Shown in pieces: positions 50,328-60,163 of a stretch of 64,000 bases of DNA; position 1 is the first letter of the stretch; every line of letters starts with the position of its first letter. The translations under genes were made by a program, and so were the position numbers. The notes under the pieces were generated by a model that was given only the letters and a program-made list of their open reading frames with translations, was not told the origin of the DNA and did not search any database. Source of the DNA: Clostridia bacterium (GTDB lineage: Bacteria > Bacillota > Clostridia > Christensenellales > Aristaeellaceae); assembly GCA_017501255.1 (NCBI GenBank), contig JAFVXE010000014.1, forward strand, positions 124,001 to 188,000, read 5' to 3'.

Positions 50328-52450
50328 TCCTGTTCCCCTTCCCCATCTTTCACAGTCACTTTGCAGCGGCATTTTTCATTGGCACAAAGATGAATCTTTT
50401 CGCCATGCTTACCCCGCTTTTCCACCATATAGCTGCCGCACTGGGGGCAGTTATCGGTGATGGGCATCTCCCAGCTGACAAAGTCGCACTCAGGATACTT
50501 TTCGCAGCCATAGAACTTCCGGTTCTTCTTGCTGGTTTTTTCCATCAGACGGCTGCCGCATTTCGGGCATTTTGCTGCAATATACGTAATGATTGGCTTG
50601 GCATTTCTGCATTCCGGGAAGTTGGGACAAGCCAGGAACTTGCCAAAGCGGCCCATTTTATAAACCATCATGGCACCGCACTTTTCACAGGGCACATCGC
50701 TGACTTCGTCCTTGACCTGAATCTTTTCAATCTTGCTTTCTGCACGGGTAAGGGTTTTGGCAAAATCAGGGTAGAAATCCCGAAGAATCTGTTTCCATTC
50801 GGATGTGCCTTCCTCGATGGCATCCAGCTTTTCCTCCAGCTGGGCGGTAAACTCCACATCCACAATATCGGTAAAGTATTCCAGCATCATATCCGTAACC
50901 ATGCAGCCAAGCTCGGTTGGATAAAGCCGCTTTTTTTCCCTTGACACATAGCCACGGGAAATAATGGTGGTGATGGTGGGAGCGTACGTGCTGGGACGGC
51001 CAATTCCCTTTTCTTCCAGTGTACGTACCAAAGAAGCCTCTGTATAGCGGGCCGGAGGCTGGGTGAAATGCTGGAGGGTATCAACAGCGGTAAAGGCAAC
51101 GGGATCGTTTTCCTGCAAGACCGGCAGAATGCTTTCTTTGGTTTCCTGCTCGTCGTCCGTGCTCTCGGTGTAAACAGCACGATACCCAGCAAAATACATA
51201 TGCTCGCCATAATAGCGCATGGTGATCTTGGGAGAGCAGATATCCACACTCATGGTGCGGAAAGCAGCGGGTTTCATCTGACTGGCCAGGAACCGGGTAT
51301 AAATCAACCGATAAAGGTTGAACTGTTCACGGGTGAGATGTTCCTTCACCTGTTCGGGCGTATATTCCATATAGGTGGGACGAATGGCTTCGTGTGCATC
51401 CTGCGCATTCTTACGGCCCTTGTAGATATTGGGCGTATCCGGGCAGTATTCAGCACCGAATTGCGTGGTGATGGCATTCCGGGCGGCAGCCAGCGCTTCG
51501 TCAGAAACACGCACGCTGTCGGTACGGATATAGGTAACCAGACCCACCGTACCCGCCTTACCAAGGTCAATACCTTCGTAAAGCTGCTGAACCACCTGCA
51601 TGGTTTTTGCGGTGGAAAAATTCAGTTTGCGGCTGGCTTCCTGCTGTAGACTGGACGTAGTAAAGGGAGGCTGGGGTTTTTTCAGTTTATCACCGGTCTT
51701 AATACTCTGCACGGCAAATTTGGAAGCAAGAATTCTGCGCTTTGCAGTGGAGGCTTCCTGTTCATTGGTAATGACAGCTTTTTTGCCATCCAGGCTGACC
51801 AGTTTTGCTTCGCAGCTGATCTTTCGGCCTTTCTGGGTGGGAGCGGAGAAAGTGGCGGTCACATCCCAGTATTCTTCCGGAATAAAGGCCTCGATTTCCC
51901 GTTCCCGTTCCACCACCAGACGGGTAGCAACACTCTGCACACGCCCGGCCGAAAGGCCCTTTTTAATCTTCGCCCACAACAGCGGGCTGATCTTATAGCC
52001 TACAAGCCGATCAAGGGCACGGCGAGCCTGCTGAGCATCCACACGATCCATATCAATGGCGCGGGGATGATCAATGGCTTCTTTAACGGCTTTTTTCGTA
52101 ATTTCGTTGAACTCAATACGGCATGCCTTGCTGGGGTCTATCTCCAGCAAATTGGCCAGATGCCAGGAAATCGCTTCACCCTCTCGGTCAGGGTCTGTTG
52201 CCAGATAGATACGGGAAGCTGCCTTGGCTTCCTTGCGGATCTTGGCAAGGATCTTGCCTCTGCCACGGATGGTGATGTACTTGGGCTCAAAATCGCTGTC
52301 TGTATCAATGCCCAGCTGAGACTTGGGCAAATCCCTTACGTGTCCCTGGGATGCTTCCACATGATATCCTTTGCCCAAAAATTTTTCGATGGTCTTGGCC
52401 TTTGCCGGAGACTCCACAATAACAAGTTTTGGCGACTGAGTGGCTGCCAT
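50324..52450 (-). CDS. topA: DNA topoisomerase I
   Basis: A 708-aa type IA topoisomerase relaxing negative supercoils. [24 protein letters not shown] and [16 protein letters not shown]; active-site Tyr in [24 protein letters not shown]; and three C-terminal zinc-finger repeats with four Cys each ([52 protein letters not shown]). Start ATG 52450 after GAGGTAG. 17 nt from dprA, 4-nt overlap with trmFO. Confidence 0.97.
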   Translation of the reverse strand: MAATQSPKLVIVESPAKAKTIEKFLGKGYHVEASQGHVRDLPKSQLGIDTDSDFEPKYITIRGRGKILAKIRKEAKAASRIYLATDPDREGEAISWHLANLLEIDPSKACRIEFNEITKKAVKEAIDHPRAIDMDRVDAQQARRALDRLVGYKISPLLWAKIKKGLSAGRVQSVATRLVVEREREIEAFIPEEYWDVTATFSAPTQKGRKISCEAKLVSLDGKKAVITNEQEASTAKRRILASKFAVQSIKTGDKLKKPQPPFTTSSLQQEASRKLNFSTAKTMQVVQQLYEGIDLGKAGTVGLVTYIRTDSVRVSDEALAAARNAITTQFGAEYCPDTPNIYKGRKNAQDAHEAIRPTYMEYTPEQVKEHLTREQFNLYRLIYTRFLASQMKPAAFRTMSVDICSPKITMRYYGEHMYFAGYRAVYTESTDDEQETKESILPVLQENDPVAFTAVDTLQHFTQPPARYTEASLVRTLEEKGIGRPSTYAPTITTIISRGYVSREKKRLYPTELGCMVTDMMLEYFTDIVDVEFTAQLEEKLDAIEEGTSEWKQILRDFYPDFAKTLTRAESKIEKIQVKDEVSDVPCEKCGAMMVYKMGRFGKFLACPNFPECRNAKPIITYIAAKCPKCGSRLMEKTSKKNRKFYGCEKYPECDFVSWEMPITDNCPQCGSYMVEKRGKHGEKIHLCANEKCRCKVTVKDGEGEQE

Positions 52451-52467
52451 ACGCTACCTCCTGATCG

Positions 52468-53562
52468 TTACTGATCGGGCAGGGCATAGCTGTTTCCAGC
52501 TTCCCGCCGAATCAGTCCGGATATTTCCATTATGCTTGTTTCGGTTATGATGTCGTCGCTTGAAAACCCAAGGCTTTCAGATAATTGATCAATGGTCAGG
52601 GGCTGAATCTGTAAAGCCTTGAGAATGCGCTGTTGAACAACTGGCAGGACCGGTTCCGCTTTGGCGGCGGGTTTTGCCCTGTACAGGGGCAGCATGGACA
52701 GGTCTTCCAATACATCCTCTGCACTGGTGACCACCCTTGCGCCTTCCCGCATGATGGCCAATGGCCCTTCAGCGCCTGCATAGCCGGTCTGACCCGGAAC
52801 AGCAAACACTTCCCTGCCTTGGTCAAGAGCGGCGGAAACCGTGTGCATACCGCCGCTTTTCAGGCGCCCCTCCACAAAGACTGTGCCAATGCAGCAACCT
52901 GAAATAATCCTGTTGCGATGCGGAAAATGAAATGGCATTGGCGGTGCATCCAAAGGATATTCACTGAGGATGAGCCCTTTGCCTTTGGCAATTTGTCTCA
53001 GCAGTGGGGTATGATCGGAAGGATAGGGATTGTTGATGCCGCTTCCTAAAACGCCAACTGTACAGCCATCTGCCCGTAAAGCGCCCTGATGGGCTGCATA
53101 ATCAATGCCACGGGCCAAACCACTGATAACAGTAACGCCTGCCTCACATAAACCAGCTGCTATCTTTCCAGCCATATGCCGTCCATAATCACTGGGTGTT
53201 CTTGTGCCGACAATGGCAACACAGGGACTTTCAAGGCATGACAGATTGCCGGCATAATACAGCAAATAAGGCGGATCTTCGATTTCTTTCAGCAATGGCG
53301 GATAGGCTTCATCATCCCGAAAAAGCAAATGAACGTGCTTTTGTTCAAGCTGTTGAATCAGCTTATCAATTCCAGCATCAGAATAATTCTCATCCAGCAT
53401 TTTTTTGCCTTTTGGCATAAACCTGGGGCCGTCCGGCTTCTGATAGTTTTCCCAGACACCGCAGGCGCTTCCGTATTGAGCGATTAAGGTATCGGTATGG
53501 GAAGCAGAGATTTCAGCAGAGGAAAGCCACAACAAGCATCTTTGCTCCATGGTAAGTTCCAT
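52468..53562 (-). CDS. dprA: DNA processing protein DprA
   Basis: A 364-aa protein that loads RecA on incoming single-stranded DNA in transformation. Rossmann-like core: CVAIVGTRTPSDYGRHMA, VISGLARGIDYAAHQGAL, GVLGSGINNPYPSDH, LILSEYPLDAPPMPFHFPHRNRIISGC; C-terminal winged-helix-like tail (LKALQIQPLTIDQLSES). Start ATG 53562 after GAGGAGGGA; a longer frame passes through its own promoter. With comM upstream and topA downstream. Confidence 0.95.
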   Translation of the reverse strand: MELTMEQRCLLWLSSAEISASHTDTLIAQYGSACGVWENYQKPDGPRFMPKGKKMLDENYSDAGIDKLIQQLEQKHVHLLFRDDEAYPPLLKEIEDPPYLLYYAGNLSCLESPCVAIVGTRTPSDYGRHMAGKIAAGLCEAGVTVISGLARGIDYAAHQGALRADGCTVGVLGSGINNPYPSDHTPLLRQIAKGKGLILSEYPLDAPPMPFHFPHRNRIISGCCIGTVFVEGRLKSGGMHTVSAALDQGREVFAVPGQTGYAGAEGPLAIMREGARVVTSAEDVLEDLSMLPLYRAKPAAKAEPVLPVVQQRILKALQIQPLTIDQLSESLGFSSDDIITETSIMEISGLIRREAGNSYALPDQ

Positions 53563-53606
53563 ACAATCCCTCCTCTGCCCGGTTTGAAGCAAAATGGGTA
53601 TGAAAT

Positions 53607-53649
53607 GGTCAAAACGTTCTGTTATCAACGTTTTGACCACGTTCGTCAA
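53607..53649 (-). promoter_or_regulatory. dprA promoter with -10 box enclosed by a perfect inverted repeat
   Basis: Minus strand: -35 TTGACG (53644-53649), 17 bp, -10 GATAAC (53621-53626). GGTCAAAACGTT (53607-53618) and AACGTTTTGACC (53627-53638) form perfect 12-bp arms whose 8-nt centre is the -10. There is no T-run, so this is not a terminator; an operator over the promoter is likely. Confidence 0.6.
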
Positions 53650-53739
53650 AAATCAACTTCCTTAAGAAAAACAGATTTCTGATTCCTTTTTGAATTGTAA
53701 CACAGAACCGCTGTCTTGACAATGGTACAGCGTTATTCT

Positions 53740-55272
53740 TCATTTCCAATAACGCCCATCCACATTGCGAAGCTGTATGGCTTTGGCCATATCCTGAGGT
53801 GTTATCTCATCATGACCGTTCAGATCGGCAATGGTCATGGCTACCTTCCGCACACGGGCGTAGGCACGCATACTCATATCAAAGCGCTGAACCGCCTGCA
53901 TCAGCAGCGATTTTGCCGCAGCATTCATGCGGCACCACTTTTCCAACCCCTGCTGATCCAATTGAGCGTTGCAATAGATATTGGTTCCTTCGTAGCGCTT
54001 CAGCTGCCGATTTCTGGCGGCAATGACCCGTTTGCGAATGGTGGCACTGTCCTCCTGCATCGTGGATGTTTCGATTTCTTCAACAGACACAGCATCCATT
54101 TCCACCTGAATATCCAGACGATCCAGCAAAGGTCCGCTGATGCGTCCCAGATATCGCTTGATCTCGCTGGCAGAACAGGTGCAATTTTTCTTTTTGCTGC
54201 CGTAATTGCCGCAGGGACACGGATTCATACCAGCCACCAACATACTGCGGCTCAGGTAGCGATTCTGACCATTCACACGGGTAATGTGCACAAAGCCATC
54301 CTCAATGGGTTGACGCAACGCTTCCAACGTATTGCGCTGAAATTCCGGCAGTTCATCCAGAAACAGAACGCCATTATGGGCAAGGGATACTTCGCCGGGC
54401 CGTGCTTTTACACCGCCTCCGATCATGGCAGCCATGGAGGTATTGTGATGAGGCGATCGAAAAGGTCTTTCCGTCATCAGGGTACTTTCTGCTGCCAATT
54501 CACCAGAGGCTGAATGGATCAGGGTGGTTTCCAGAGATTCCTCATAAGAAAGCGGCGGCAGGATTCCCGGCAGGCAGCGGGCCAGCATGGTTTTGCCGCT
54601 GCCCGGCACGCCTACCATCAGTAAATTATGCCCGCCGGCAGCTGCCACTTCCAGCGCTGATCTGGCCAGAGCCTGTCCCTTCACATCCCGCATATCATTG
54701 CGGATAGGTTTGGACAGCTGCAATGCTTCAAAGGATAGAACGGGCTGTTTCTGCAACACTTCCTCGCCAGTCAGATGGCGGCAAACCTGTTTGAGGGTTT
54801 CTGCCGGATAAACCTCCAAACCCTCAACGCACGCTACCTCATTGGCATTTTCACGGGGAAGAATCAGGTGTTTGATATGGTTCTCCACTGCTGTAATCGC
54901 CATACCCAACGCACCACGAACAGGTAACAGCTTGCCCTCCAGCGATAACTCGCCAAGGAGCATGGTGGAATCCAGGTTCTGAAACGGTACAGCAGATTTG
55001 GTGGAAAGCAGAGCCACTGCCACTGCCAGTTCAAAACTGGTACCTTCCTTGCGAACATCCGCAGGGGCAAGGTTTACCGTCACTTTGCCAAAGGGAAATT
55101 CATAGCCGCTGTTCAGCATAGCTGCCCGAACCCTGTCACGGCTCTCTTTCACAGCTGCGCTGGGCAGGCCGACAATCTCAAAGGAAACCAGTCCATTGGA
55201 GATATAGGCTTCCACGCTTACTGGATAACCGCTGACGCCATCCAGACCACAGGTGATGCTTTTAGCCAGCAT
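53740..55272 (-). CDS. comM: ComM/YifB-family Mg-chelatase-like ATPase
   Basis: A 510-aa AAA+ protein, a hexameric branch-migration helicase in natural transformation (ComM). N-terminal Lon-like fold (LVSFEIVGLPSAAVKESRDRV), Walker A NLLMVGVPGSGKTMLARCLPG, FRSPHHNTS, Walker B GVLFLDELPEF, and NPCPCGNYGSKKKNC zinc-like motif. Start ATG 55272 after GGAGGGAA; the longer reading adds 156 residues belonging to another frame of the upstream gene. 17 nt behind the GT-C gene. Confidence 0.94.
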   Translation of the reverse strand: MLAKSITCGLDGVSGYPVSVEAYISNGLVSFEIVGLPSAAVKESRDRVRAAMLNSGYEFPFGKVTVNLAPADVRKEGTSFELAVAVALLSTKSAVPFQNLDSTMLLGELSLEGKLLPVRGALGMAITAVENHIKHLILPRENANEVACVEGLEVYPAETLKQVCRHLTGEEVLQKQPVLSFEALQLSKPIRNDMRDVKGQALARSALEVAAAGGHNLLMVGVPGSGKTMLARCLPGILPPLSYEESLETTLIHSASGELAAESTLMTERPFRSPHHNTSMAAMIGGGVKARPGEVSLAHNGVLFLDELPEFQRNTLEALRQPIEDGFVHITRVNGQNRYLSRSMLVAGMNPCPCGNYGSKKKNCTCSASEIKRYLGRISGPLLDRLDIQVEMDAVSVEEIETSTMQEDSATIRKRVIAARNRQLKRYEGTNIYCNAQLDQQGLEKWCRMNAAAKSLLMQAVQRFDMSMRAYARVRKVAMTIADLNGHDEITPQDMAKAIQLRNVDGRYWK

Positions 55273-55289
55273 GAATTTCCCTCCCTGCT

Positions 55290-58200
55290 TTAGTAATACA
55301 ACTGCCCAAAACGCTCCACAAACAATCGGATAGGAAGTTGCTTGACCGTTTCCAGCCATTGAGTGGATGTGACCATACCGGAGGCAAAGGGATAGAACAA
55401 GATGAAATACGCCAATGCCAGCAACAGATAGATCCCCAGTAGCAGCCGCATCAGATTCTGTTTTCTCTCTGCCAATCGGCCCAACACCCATGCCGTCGCC
55501 AGAATAATGAAGGGGACGCTGGCAAAGTAGTGGTACATATACATACTGCGGGGTACCAATACCCACGGCAGATACTGGGAGAAGAAGGCGATCACCAGTA
55601 CATACACCGTCAGATTGCCATCTCCGTGACGAAGGGACAGTCCAGAACGCTTCCAGTTGATTTGCCGTGCAAACAAAGCCACAATCGTCGCTATCATGCA
55701 AACAGCACCGATATAGAAGATCCACGGATTGCCCATGCACATGATGGTGGAAGCATAGCCTGCCGGTTCGAAATTATCCTGAGCAAACCACATGGGTTTC
55801 AGAATCAGCGGCCACTGCCACCAAGGCGACTGGAAGGGATGATCCATGCCCAACCCAGGGGTGCTATGATATTCCAGCATACCAATCTGTGCCTGAATCA
55901 CACGCTCAATGGTGACCTTGCCTGTGGGCGCCAGATACGGAATGTAACTCAAATAGTATACAATGCAGGGCACCAGCACAAAGAACACAACGCAGAAACC
56001 GCAGGTGATAAACGCACGGTTCAGGGCGTGATTCTGTGCACCCTTTATGCGCTTAACCTGATTGGCTGAAAGGCTTTCGTCGCTACCATCCGTGGAATAG
56101 CAGAAGGCAATATTCCCTGTACGGTATTGACGATAGATTGCCGTAAAATACAGCACCGCCAAACCAACTGCCGAATACAGGCCAATCCACTTGCTGGCGA
56201 TGGACAGTCCCATCATCAAACCGCTGAAAGCCAGAGGAATCAAGCTCTTCCAATAGGCTTTGGTGAAAAGTACAGACTTTTCTCCCTCCTCAACGGCAAA
56301 CACATCAGCCTGCATATAGCGCACCATAAACCAGTAGCTGAGCAGAATGAAGAATACCGGGAAGGAGTCGATGGTGGCGATTCTCGTCTGGGTAAAGTGC
56401 ATCAAATCCAGAGAGAATGCCGCCATGCTGAAAGCCGCCAGATCACGGCGTTTGAACAGCTGCCTGGCAAGCAGATACAGTGCAGGCAGCATCAGTACAC
56501 CGATCAGTGTGCCAGCAAAGCGCCAGCCGAAAGGTGTCATGTCAAAAAGAGCAATACCGGCCGCCATCAGCAGTTTGCCAAGGGGCGGATGGGTGGTTTC
56601 ATACGGGCGCTGCCCATGAAGATGTTCATAGGCGGTACGTCCATGATAGATCTCATCAAAGTAGGTGCCGGTATACCAGCCGGGTTCGCCAATACAGGTA
56701 TCCTGCTCATCGATCAGGTATTCCGGCTTTGTCTCGTTGTCCAGAATAGCCGGATTGCTCCCCTGATGGTCTACCACCGTCATGGAAAGATTATTACCCT
56801 CCCGGTCGCGGGTGACGATTTCAAACAGGTTCAGTCCCCCACGCTCCGCATTCAGGCGCAGATACTGACCCTTCAGCCACAAAACGCCTTCCGGGCGGTT
56901 ATAGCCATACTTGATCTCACCTTCGGAAGTTATGTGGGATTGCAAAGCATAGTTCCAGCGGTAGCACAGTCCTTCCCGCATCTCGCAGGGATAATTTTCC
57001 GACCAGTTGATGCCGTCATCACTGACAGAAATGGAGAAACCATAATAACTGACGCCTGCATAGTACAGGGTACTGAACTCGGTATTCTCTTCCAGTTTGA
57101 ACGTGATGGTCTCCTCCGGAGAAGAGGAAACAAAACCATGCTGTGGCGCAACCGTGCTGCCCAGATTGGTAAAGGCAAGAACAGCGTACAGAGCCGTCAC
57201 CACGCCCATGATCAGCCAATCCTTCCAGTTCAGATGCAGACTGTGATCCTTGGGATTCAGCAGCATTTCTACGTAAGACGGAGGATTCTTTGCAATGGGC
57301 TGTTCCGTTTCCGCTTTTTGCTTGGTTTTCGTTTTTATGGGTTTCCAATCTTTTACATCAACATAGGCAATCCAATAACCATAGCCAAGCCAGAAAAGGT
57401 TCAGCAAGCACAGAACAATGTTCAATCCAAGCGTATCATCATTCAGATGTCCATATTCAGAGCCAAACAGCAGCGCATTGTCCAGTACGATCCCTGAATT
57501 GATAAATGTGGTGAAGGAAATCCCCCCCATCAGAACAAGCATCCGAGGATCTCTGGTACGCAGGAAAGCCAACAGCAGCAGCGGGATAGCAGCAAACAGA
57601 TAGCGCTCATGAATTTTGACGCTCAAAAGATAAACTCCCAGAATCCCCAGCGCCAGATAGAACGGCAATTGTTCGGCTTTATTGCTGTGGAACATCAATA
57701 CGATGGGAATGGCAAAGGCAAAAGCCATCATTACATACCCATAGGCGCCATAGGTCAGCAAACCTTCTGCATAGGGATCCTGAACAAAAGCAATCACTGC
57801 AAGCACAAAGTTGATTGCTGAGAACAACAGCAGCGTCAGCGAAAGCTGTCCATCTCTGCTTGTCCAAAGTGATTGCTTTTCTTTTTTGATACGGAAATAA
57901 ATCAGCAGTGCAGCAAGGCCTGCCAGCAACAAACCGGTAAACAACGGCAGCAGCGGCGGCATTGCCTTGGATATGGGCTGCCAGTTCATGGCCAGCAGAT
58001 AATGCAAATTGGCTGTGTTGACAGTCGCATAGGCATAGGAAGAAAGCGTTTCTTCATACAAATCAAACAGCCAGCCAAGGAACTCTTCCTGACGGACTGA
58101 AAAAGGAATGATGATTGCGGCGGCAGCAGCCAAACCGATACCGATTCCTTTAACCAGCCCTTTCCATTGGCTTGTAAAGGGTTTACCAGTAAGACCAAAC

Positions 58201-59528
58201 AGGCTGATCAGCAGCCAGATACCGGCAATGGGTGCAAAGAGCAAGGCCTGAGGCTTGACCAGAATGGATACAAAATAGATGGGCAAAGCAATATGCCAAC
58301 GCTCATCCATCGCAAAAATGGCACACAAAACTAACAGCATTGCCAGAACGCTGTCCACCTGTCCCCAGACTGCTCCATTGATGAGCACAGCCGGATTGAA
58401 GGCATACAAAGCTGCCACGATCACTGCATATATCGGCTTGATGTGCTTTTTGCCATAGCGATACAGCACAATAGCCGTTACCATATCGCAAATTAGGGGC
58501 ACCAGTTTCAGAATCAGAAGATTCAGCGCCTGATTCCCAAGCGGCATCGCCAGCCGCAACAACCAACCCACGGGCCACAGAAGCAGCATATAGCCCGGAG
58601 GGTAATCGCAGAAATACTCAGGTGAATAGAATCCCAGCGGTGTCTTATCGGCCATGCGCAGACTCCATGCCTGAAAACAGCCTATATCCACCGGGTAACC
58701 ATCCATCAGGCCGCCCATGGCAATCCGAACCATCACGGCCAATGTCATGGCAATCAACAGAAAATAAGTGTCGTTCAGTTTTTCAAATCTGCCCGAATAA
58801 CGAACAAACAAGCTGCACAACAAAAGGAACACCAAACCGCACAGCACGCAAATTGTCACGTTGCTGTGATGCTGGCTTACAGTCGGATTCTTGTTTGTGT
58901 TTTTATTAGAAGTATCTTTTCGCACATACCAGCTGGATGCCGTAAAGCCCTCCGGTACTTCTTCCACCTTTTCCAGGGAAATGTCATCAAAATAGGCTTT
59001 ACCGACACTTTCCGCACCATACCCGCCAACACGTACGCCAATGGTTACGGTTTTCTGATCCTTGCCGGTTTTGCCATACCACTCGATATACTGCCACTGG
59101 TCTGTAGGCTCCAGAATACACTCAGAAAATGCATAGAGATCCTCCACAGCAAGGTTGGCACCATTGCCGCCGGGTTCCATGCTCTCCACCCAGACATATC
59201 CGGAAAGCCGATAAGTGGTATTGGGTTTGACGCTAACCGTACAAACAAACCGCGCATCATTGGCGCTGGCGTTTTCCACCAATGCGGAATACTGGCCGCT
59301 TCTGGCTTTCTCCGAAGTGATGCTTAGCTGTGAACAGCCCACCTCATTATAGTAGGCATTTTCAAACCAATCATCCGCTTCGCCTTTACTACTAAGCGAT
59401 TCAAACCCGCCGTTTTTCAGTAGATTGCCGTCAGCATAAGCAGTATGAGGAGTACCTGCAACAAAAGCAACGCTCAGCAGCAGCACCAGTAACAGACTCA
59501 AAGCGGAAAACCATCTGCGATGTGTCAT
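55290..59528 (-). CDS. Giant two-module GT-C glycosyltransferase (GT39/PMT type) with N-terminal carbohydrate-binding-like domain
   Basis: A 1412-aa membrane protein. Order: signal helix (1-32); beta-rich CBM4_9-like domain (33-200, NLLKNGGFESLSSKGEADDW, YFDDISLE); a first GT-C region with about 12 helices and an outside acidic motif VDIGCFQAWSLR (near 280); linker; an extracytoplasmic F5/8-like beta domain (790-930, SISVSDDGINWSENYPCE); then a second GT-C region of protein-mannosyltransferase type: TYFDEIYHGRTAYEHL (Asp-Glu near 957), THPPLGKLLMAAGI, IATIDSFPVFFILLSYWF. Such enzymes use polyprenyl-phosphate sugars to glycosylate proteins or glycans outside the cell. Two GT-C modules in one chain is unusual. 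ATG 59528 overlaps the rnhB stop (ATGA). Confidence 0.87.
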   Translation of the reverse strand: MTHRRWFSALSLLLVLLLSVAFVAGTPHTAYADGNLLKNGGFESLSSKGEADDWFENAYYNEVGCSQLSITSEKARSGQYSALVENASANDARFVCTVSVKPNTTYRLSGYVWVESMEPGGNGANLAVEDLYAFSECILEPTDQWQYIEWYGKTGKDQKTVTIGVRVGGYGAESVGKAYFDDISLEKVEEVPEGFTASSWYVRKDTSNKNTNKNPTVSQHHSNVTICVLCGLVFLLLCSLFVRYSGRFEKLNDTYFLLIAMTLAVMVRIAMGGLMDGYPVDIGCFQAWSLRMADKTPLGFYSPEYFCDYPPGYMLLLWPVGWLLRLAMPLGNQALNLLILKLVPLICDMVTAIVLYRYGKKHIKPIYAVIVAALYAFNPAVLINGAVWGQVDSVLAMLLVLCAIFAMDERWHIALPIYFVSILVKPQALLFAPIAGIWLLISLFGLTGKPFTSQWKGLVKGIGIGLAAAAAIIIPFSVRQEEFLGWLFDLYEETLSSYAYATVNTANLHYLLAMNWQPISKAMPPLLPLFTGLLLAGLAALLIYFRIKKEKQSLWTSRDGQLSLTLLLFSAINFVLAVIAFVQDPYAEGLLTYGAYGYVMMAFAFAIPIVLMFHSNKAEQLPFYLALGILGVYLLSVKIHERYLFAAIPLLLLAFLRTRDPRMLVLMGGISFTTFINSGIVLDNALLFGSEYGHLNDDTLGLNIVLCLLNLFWLGYGYWIAYVDVKDWKPIKTKTKQKAETEQPIAKNPPSYVEMLLNPKDHSLHLNWKDWLIMGVVTALYAVLAFTNLGSTVAPQHGFVSSSPEETITFKLEENTEFSTLYYAGVSYYGFSISVSDDGINWSENYPCEMREGLCYRWNYALQSHITSEGEIKYGYNRPEGVLWLKGQYLRLNAERGGLNLFEIVTRDREGNNLSMTVVDHQGSNPAILDNETKPEYLIDEQDTCIGEPGWYTGTYFDEIYHGRTAYEHLHGQRPYETTHPPLGKLLMAAGIALFDMTPFGWRFAGTLIGVLMLPALYLLARQLFKRRDLAAFSMAAFSLDLMHFTQTRIATIDSFPVFFILLSYWFMVRYMQADVFAVEEGEKSVLFTKAYWKSLIPLAFSGLMMGLSIASKWIGLYSAVGLAVLYFTAIYRQYRTGNIAFCYSTDGSDESLSANQVKRIKGAQNHALNRAFITCGFCVVFFVLVPCIVYYLSYIPYLAPTGKVTIERVIQAQIGMLEYHSTPGLGMDHPFQSPWWQWPLILKPMWFAQDNFEPAGYASTIMCMGNPWIFYIGAVCMIATIVALFARQINWKRSGLSLRHGDGNLTVYVLVIAFFSQYLPWVLVPRSMYMYHYFASVPFIILATAWVLGRLAERKQNLMRLLLGIYLLLALAYFILFYPFASGMVTSTQWLETVKQLPIRLFVERFGQLYY

Positions 59529-60163
59529 GCCTTTTCCTCCCCAACAAAGTTCCCAATAAAGCTGCGGCGATGAAACGGCGTAGGCCCAAAAGTACGGAGC
59601 GCCTGAATATGTTCAGCGGTACCGTAACCCATGTTATGATCAAAACCGTATTCGGGGTGCAGCTGTGCCATCCTGACCATTTCTCTGTCCCGGGTCACCT
59701 TGGCAACGATGCTGGCAGCGGCCACATTGTAACTGGTGCTGTCGCCTTTAATGATGGGAGAGATGGGAAAAGGCAAGTGAAGATCCCGCACCGCATCCAC
59801 AATGCAAAGCGTAGCAGGAGCATCCATGGCAGCACGTTCCATCGCCAGCTTGGTAGCATTGAGGATGTTCAACTGGTCGATTTCTTCGGGAGAAGCTTCG
59901 CCAATGCCCACATAAATAGCAGAAGCCATGATCTGCTCATATACTTCCTCCCGGCGGACAGCGCTGAGTTTCTTGCTGTCATCAATCCATGGGAACAAAG
60001 GCTCCGACGGCATAATGACACAGGCGGTAACCACATTACCGCACAAGGGGCCACGTCCCACTTCATCCATGCCGGCAAGGGATGTACCAAATGCAGCATA
60101 TTGCTGGTCATACGCTACCATAGCCAGATGATGCTGGAGCCTTTTTGCAGAAGGTTTAGCCAT
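59525..60163 (-). CDS. rnhB: Ribonuclease HII
   Basis: A 212-aa nuclease that cuts at ribonucleotides in DNA. Motifs: GTSLAGMDEVGRGPLCGNVV (catalytic Asp-Glu), IDDSKKLSAVRREEVYEQI, CIVDAVRDLHLPFPISPIIKGDS, AAASIVAKVTRDREMVR, GYGTAEHIQALRTFGPTPFHRRSF. Start ATG 60163 with AGGAG upstream; it overlaps rbgA by 8 nt. The window thus encodes both RNase HI and HII. Confidence 0.96.
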   Translation of the reverse strand: MAKPSAKRLQHHLAMVAYDQQYAAFGTSLAGMDEVGRGPLCGNVVTACVIMPSEPLFPWIDDSKKLSAVRREEVYEQIMASAIYVGIGEASPEEIDQLNILNATKLAMERAAMDAPATLCIVDAVRDLHLPFPISPIIKGDSTSYNVAAASIVAKVTRDREMVRMAQLHPEYGFDHNMGYGTAEHIQALRTFGPTPFHRRSFIGNFVGEEKA

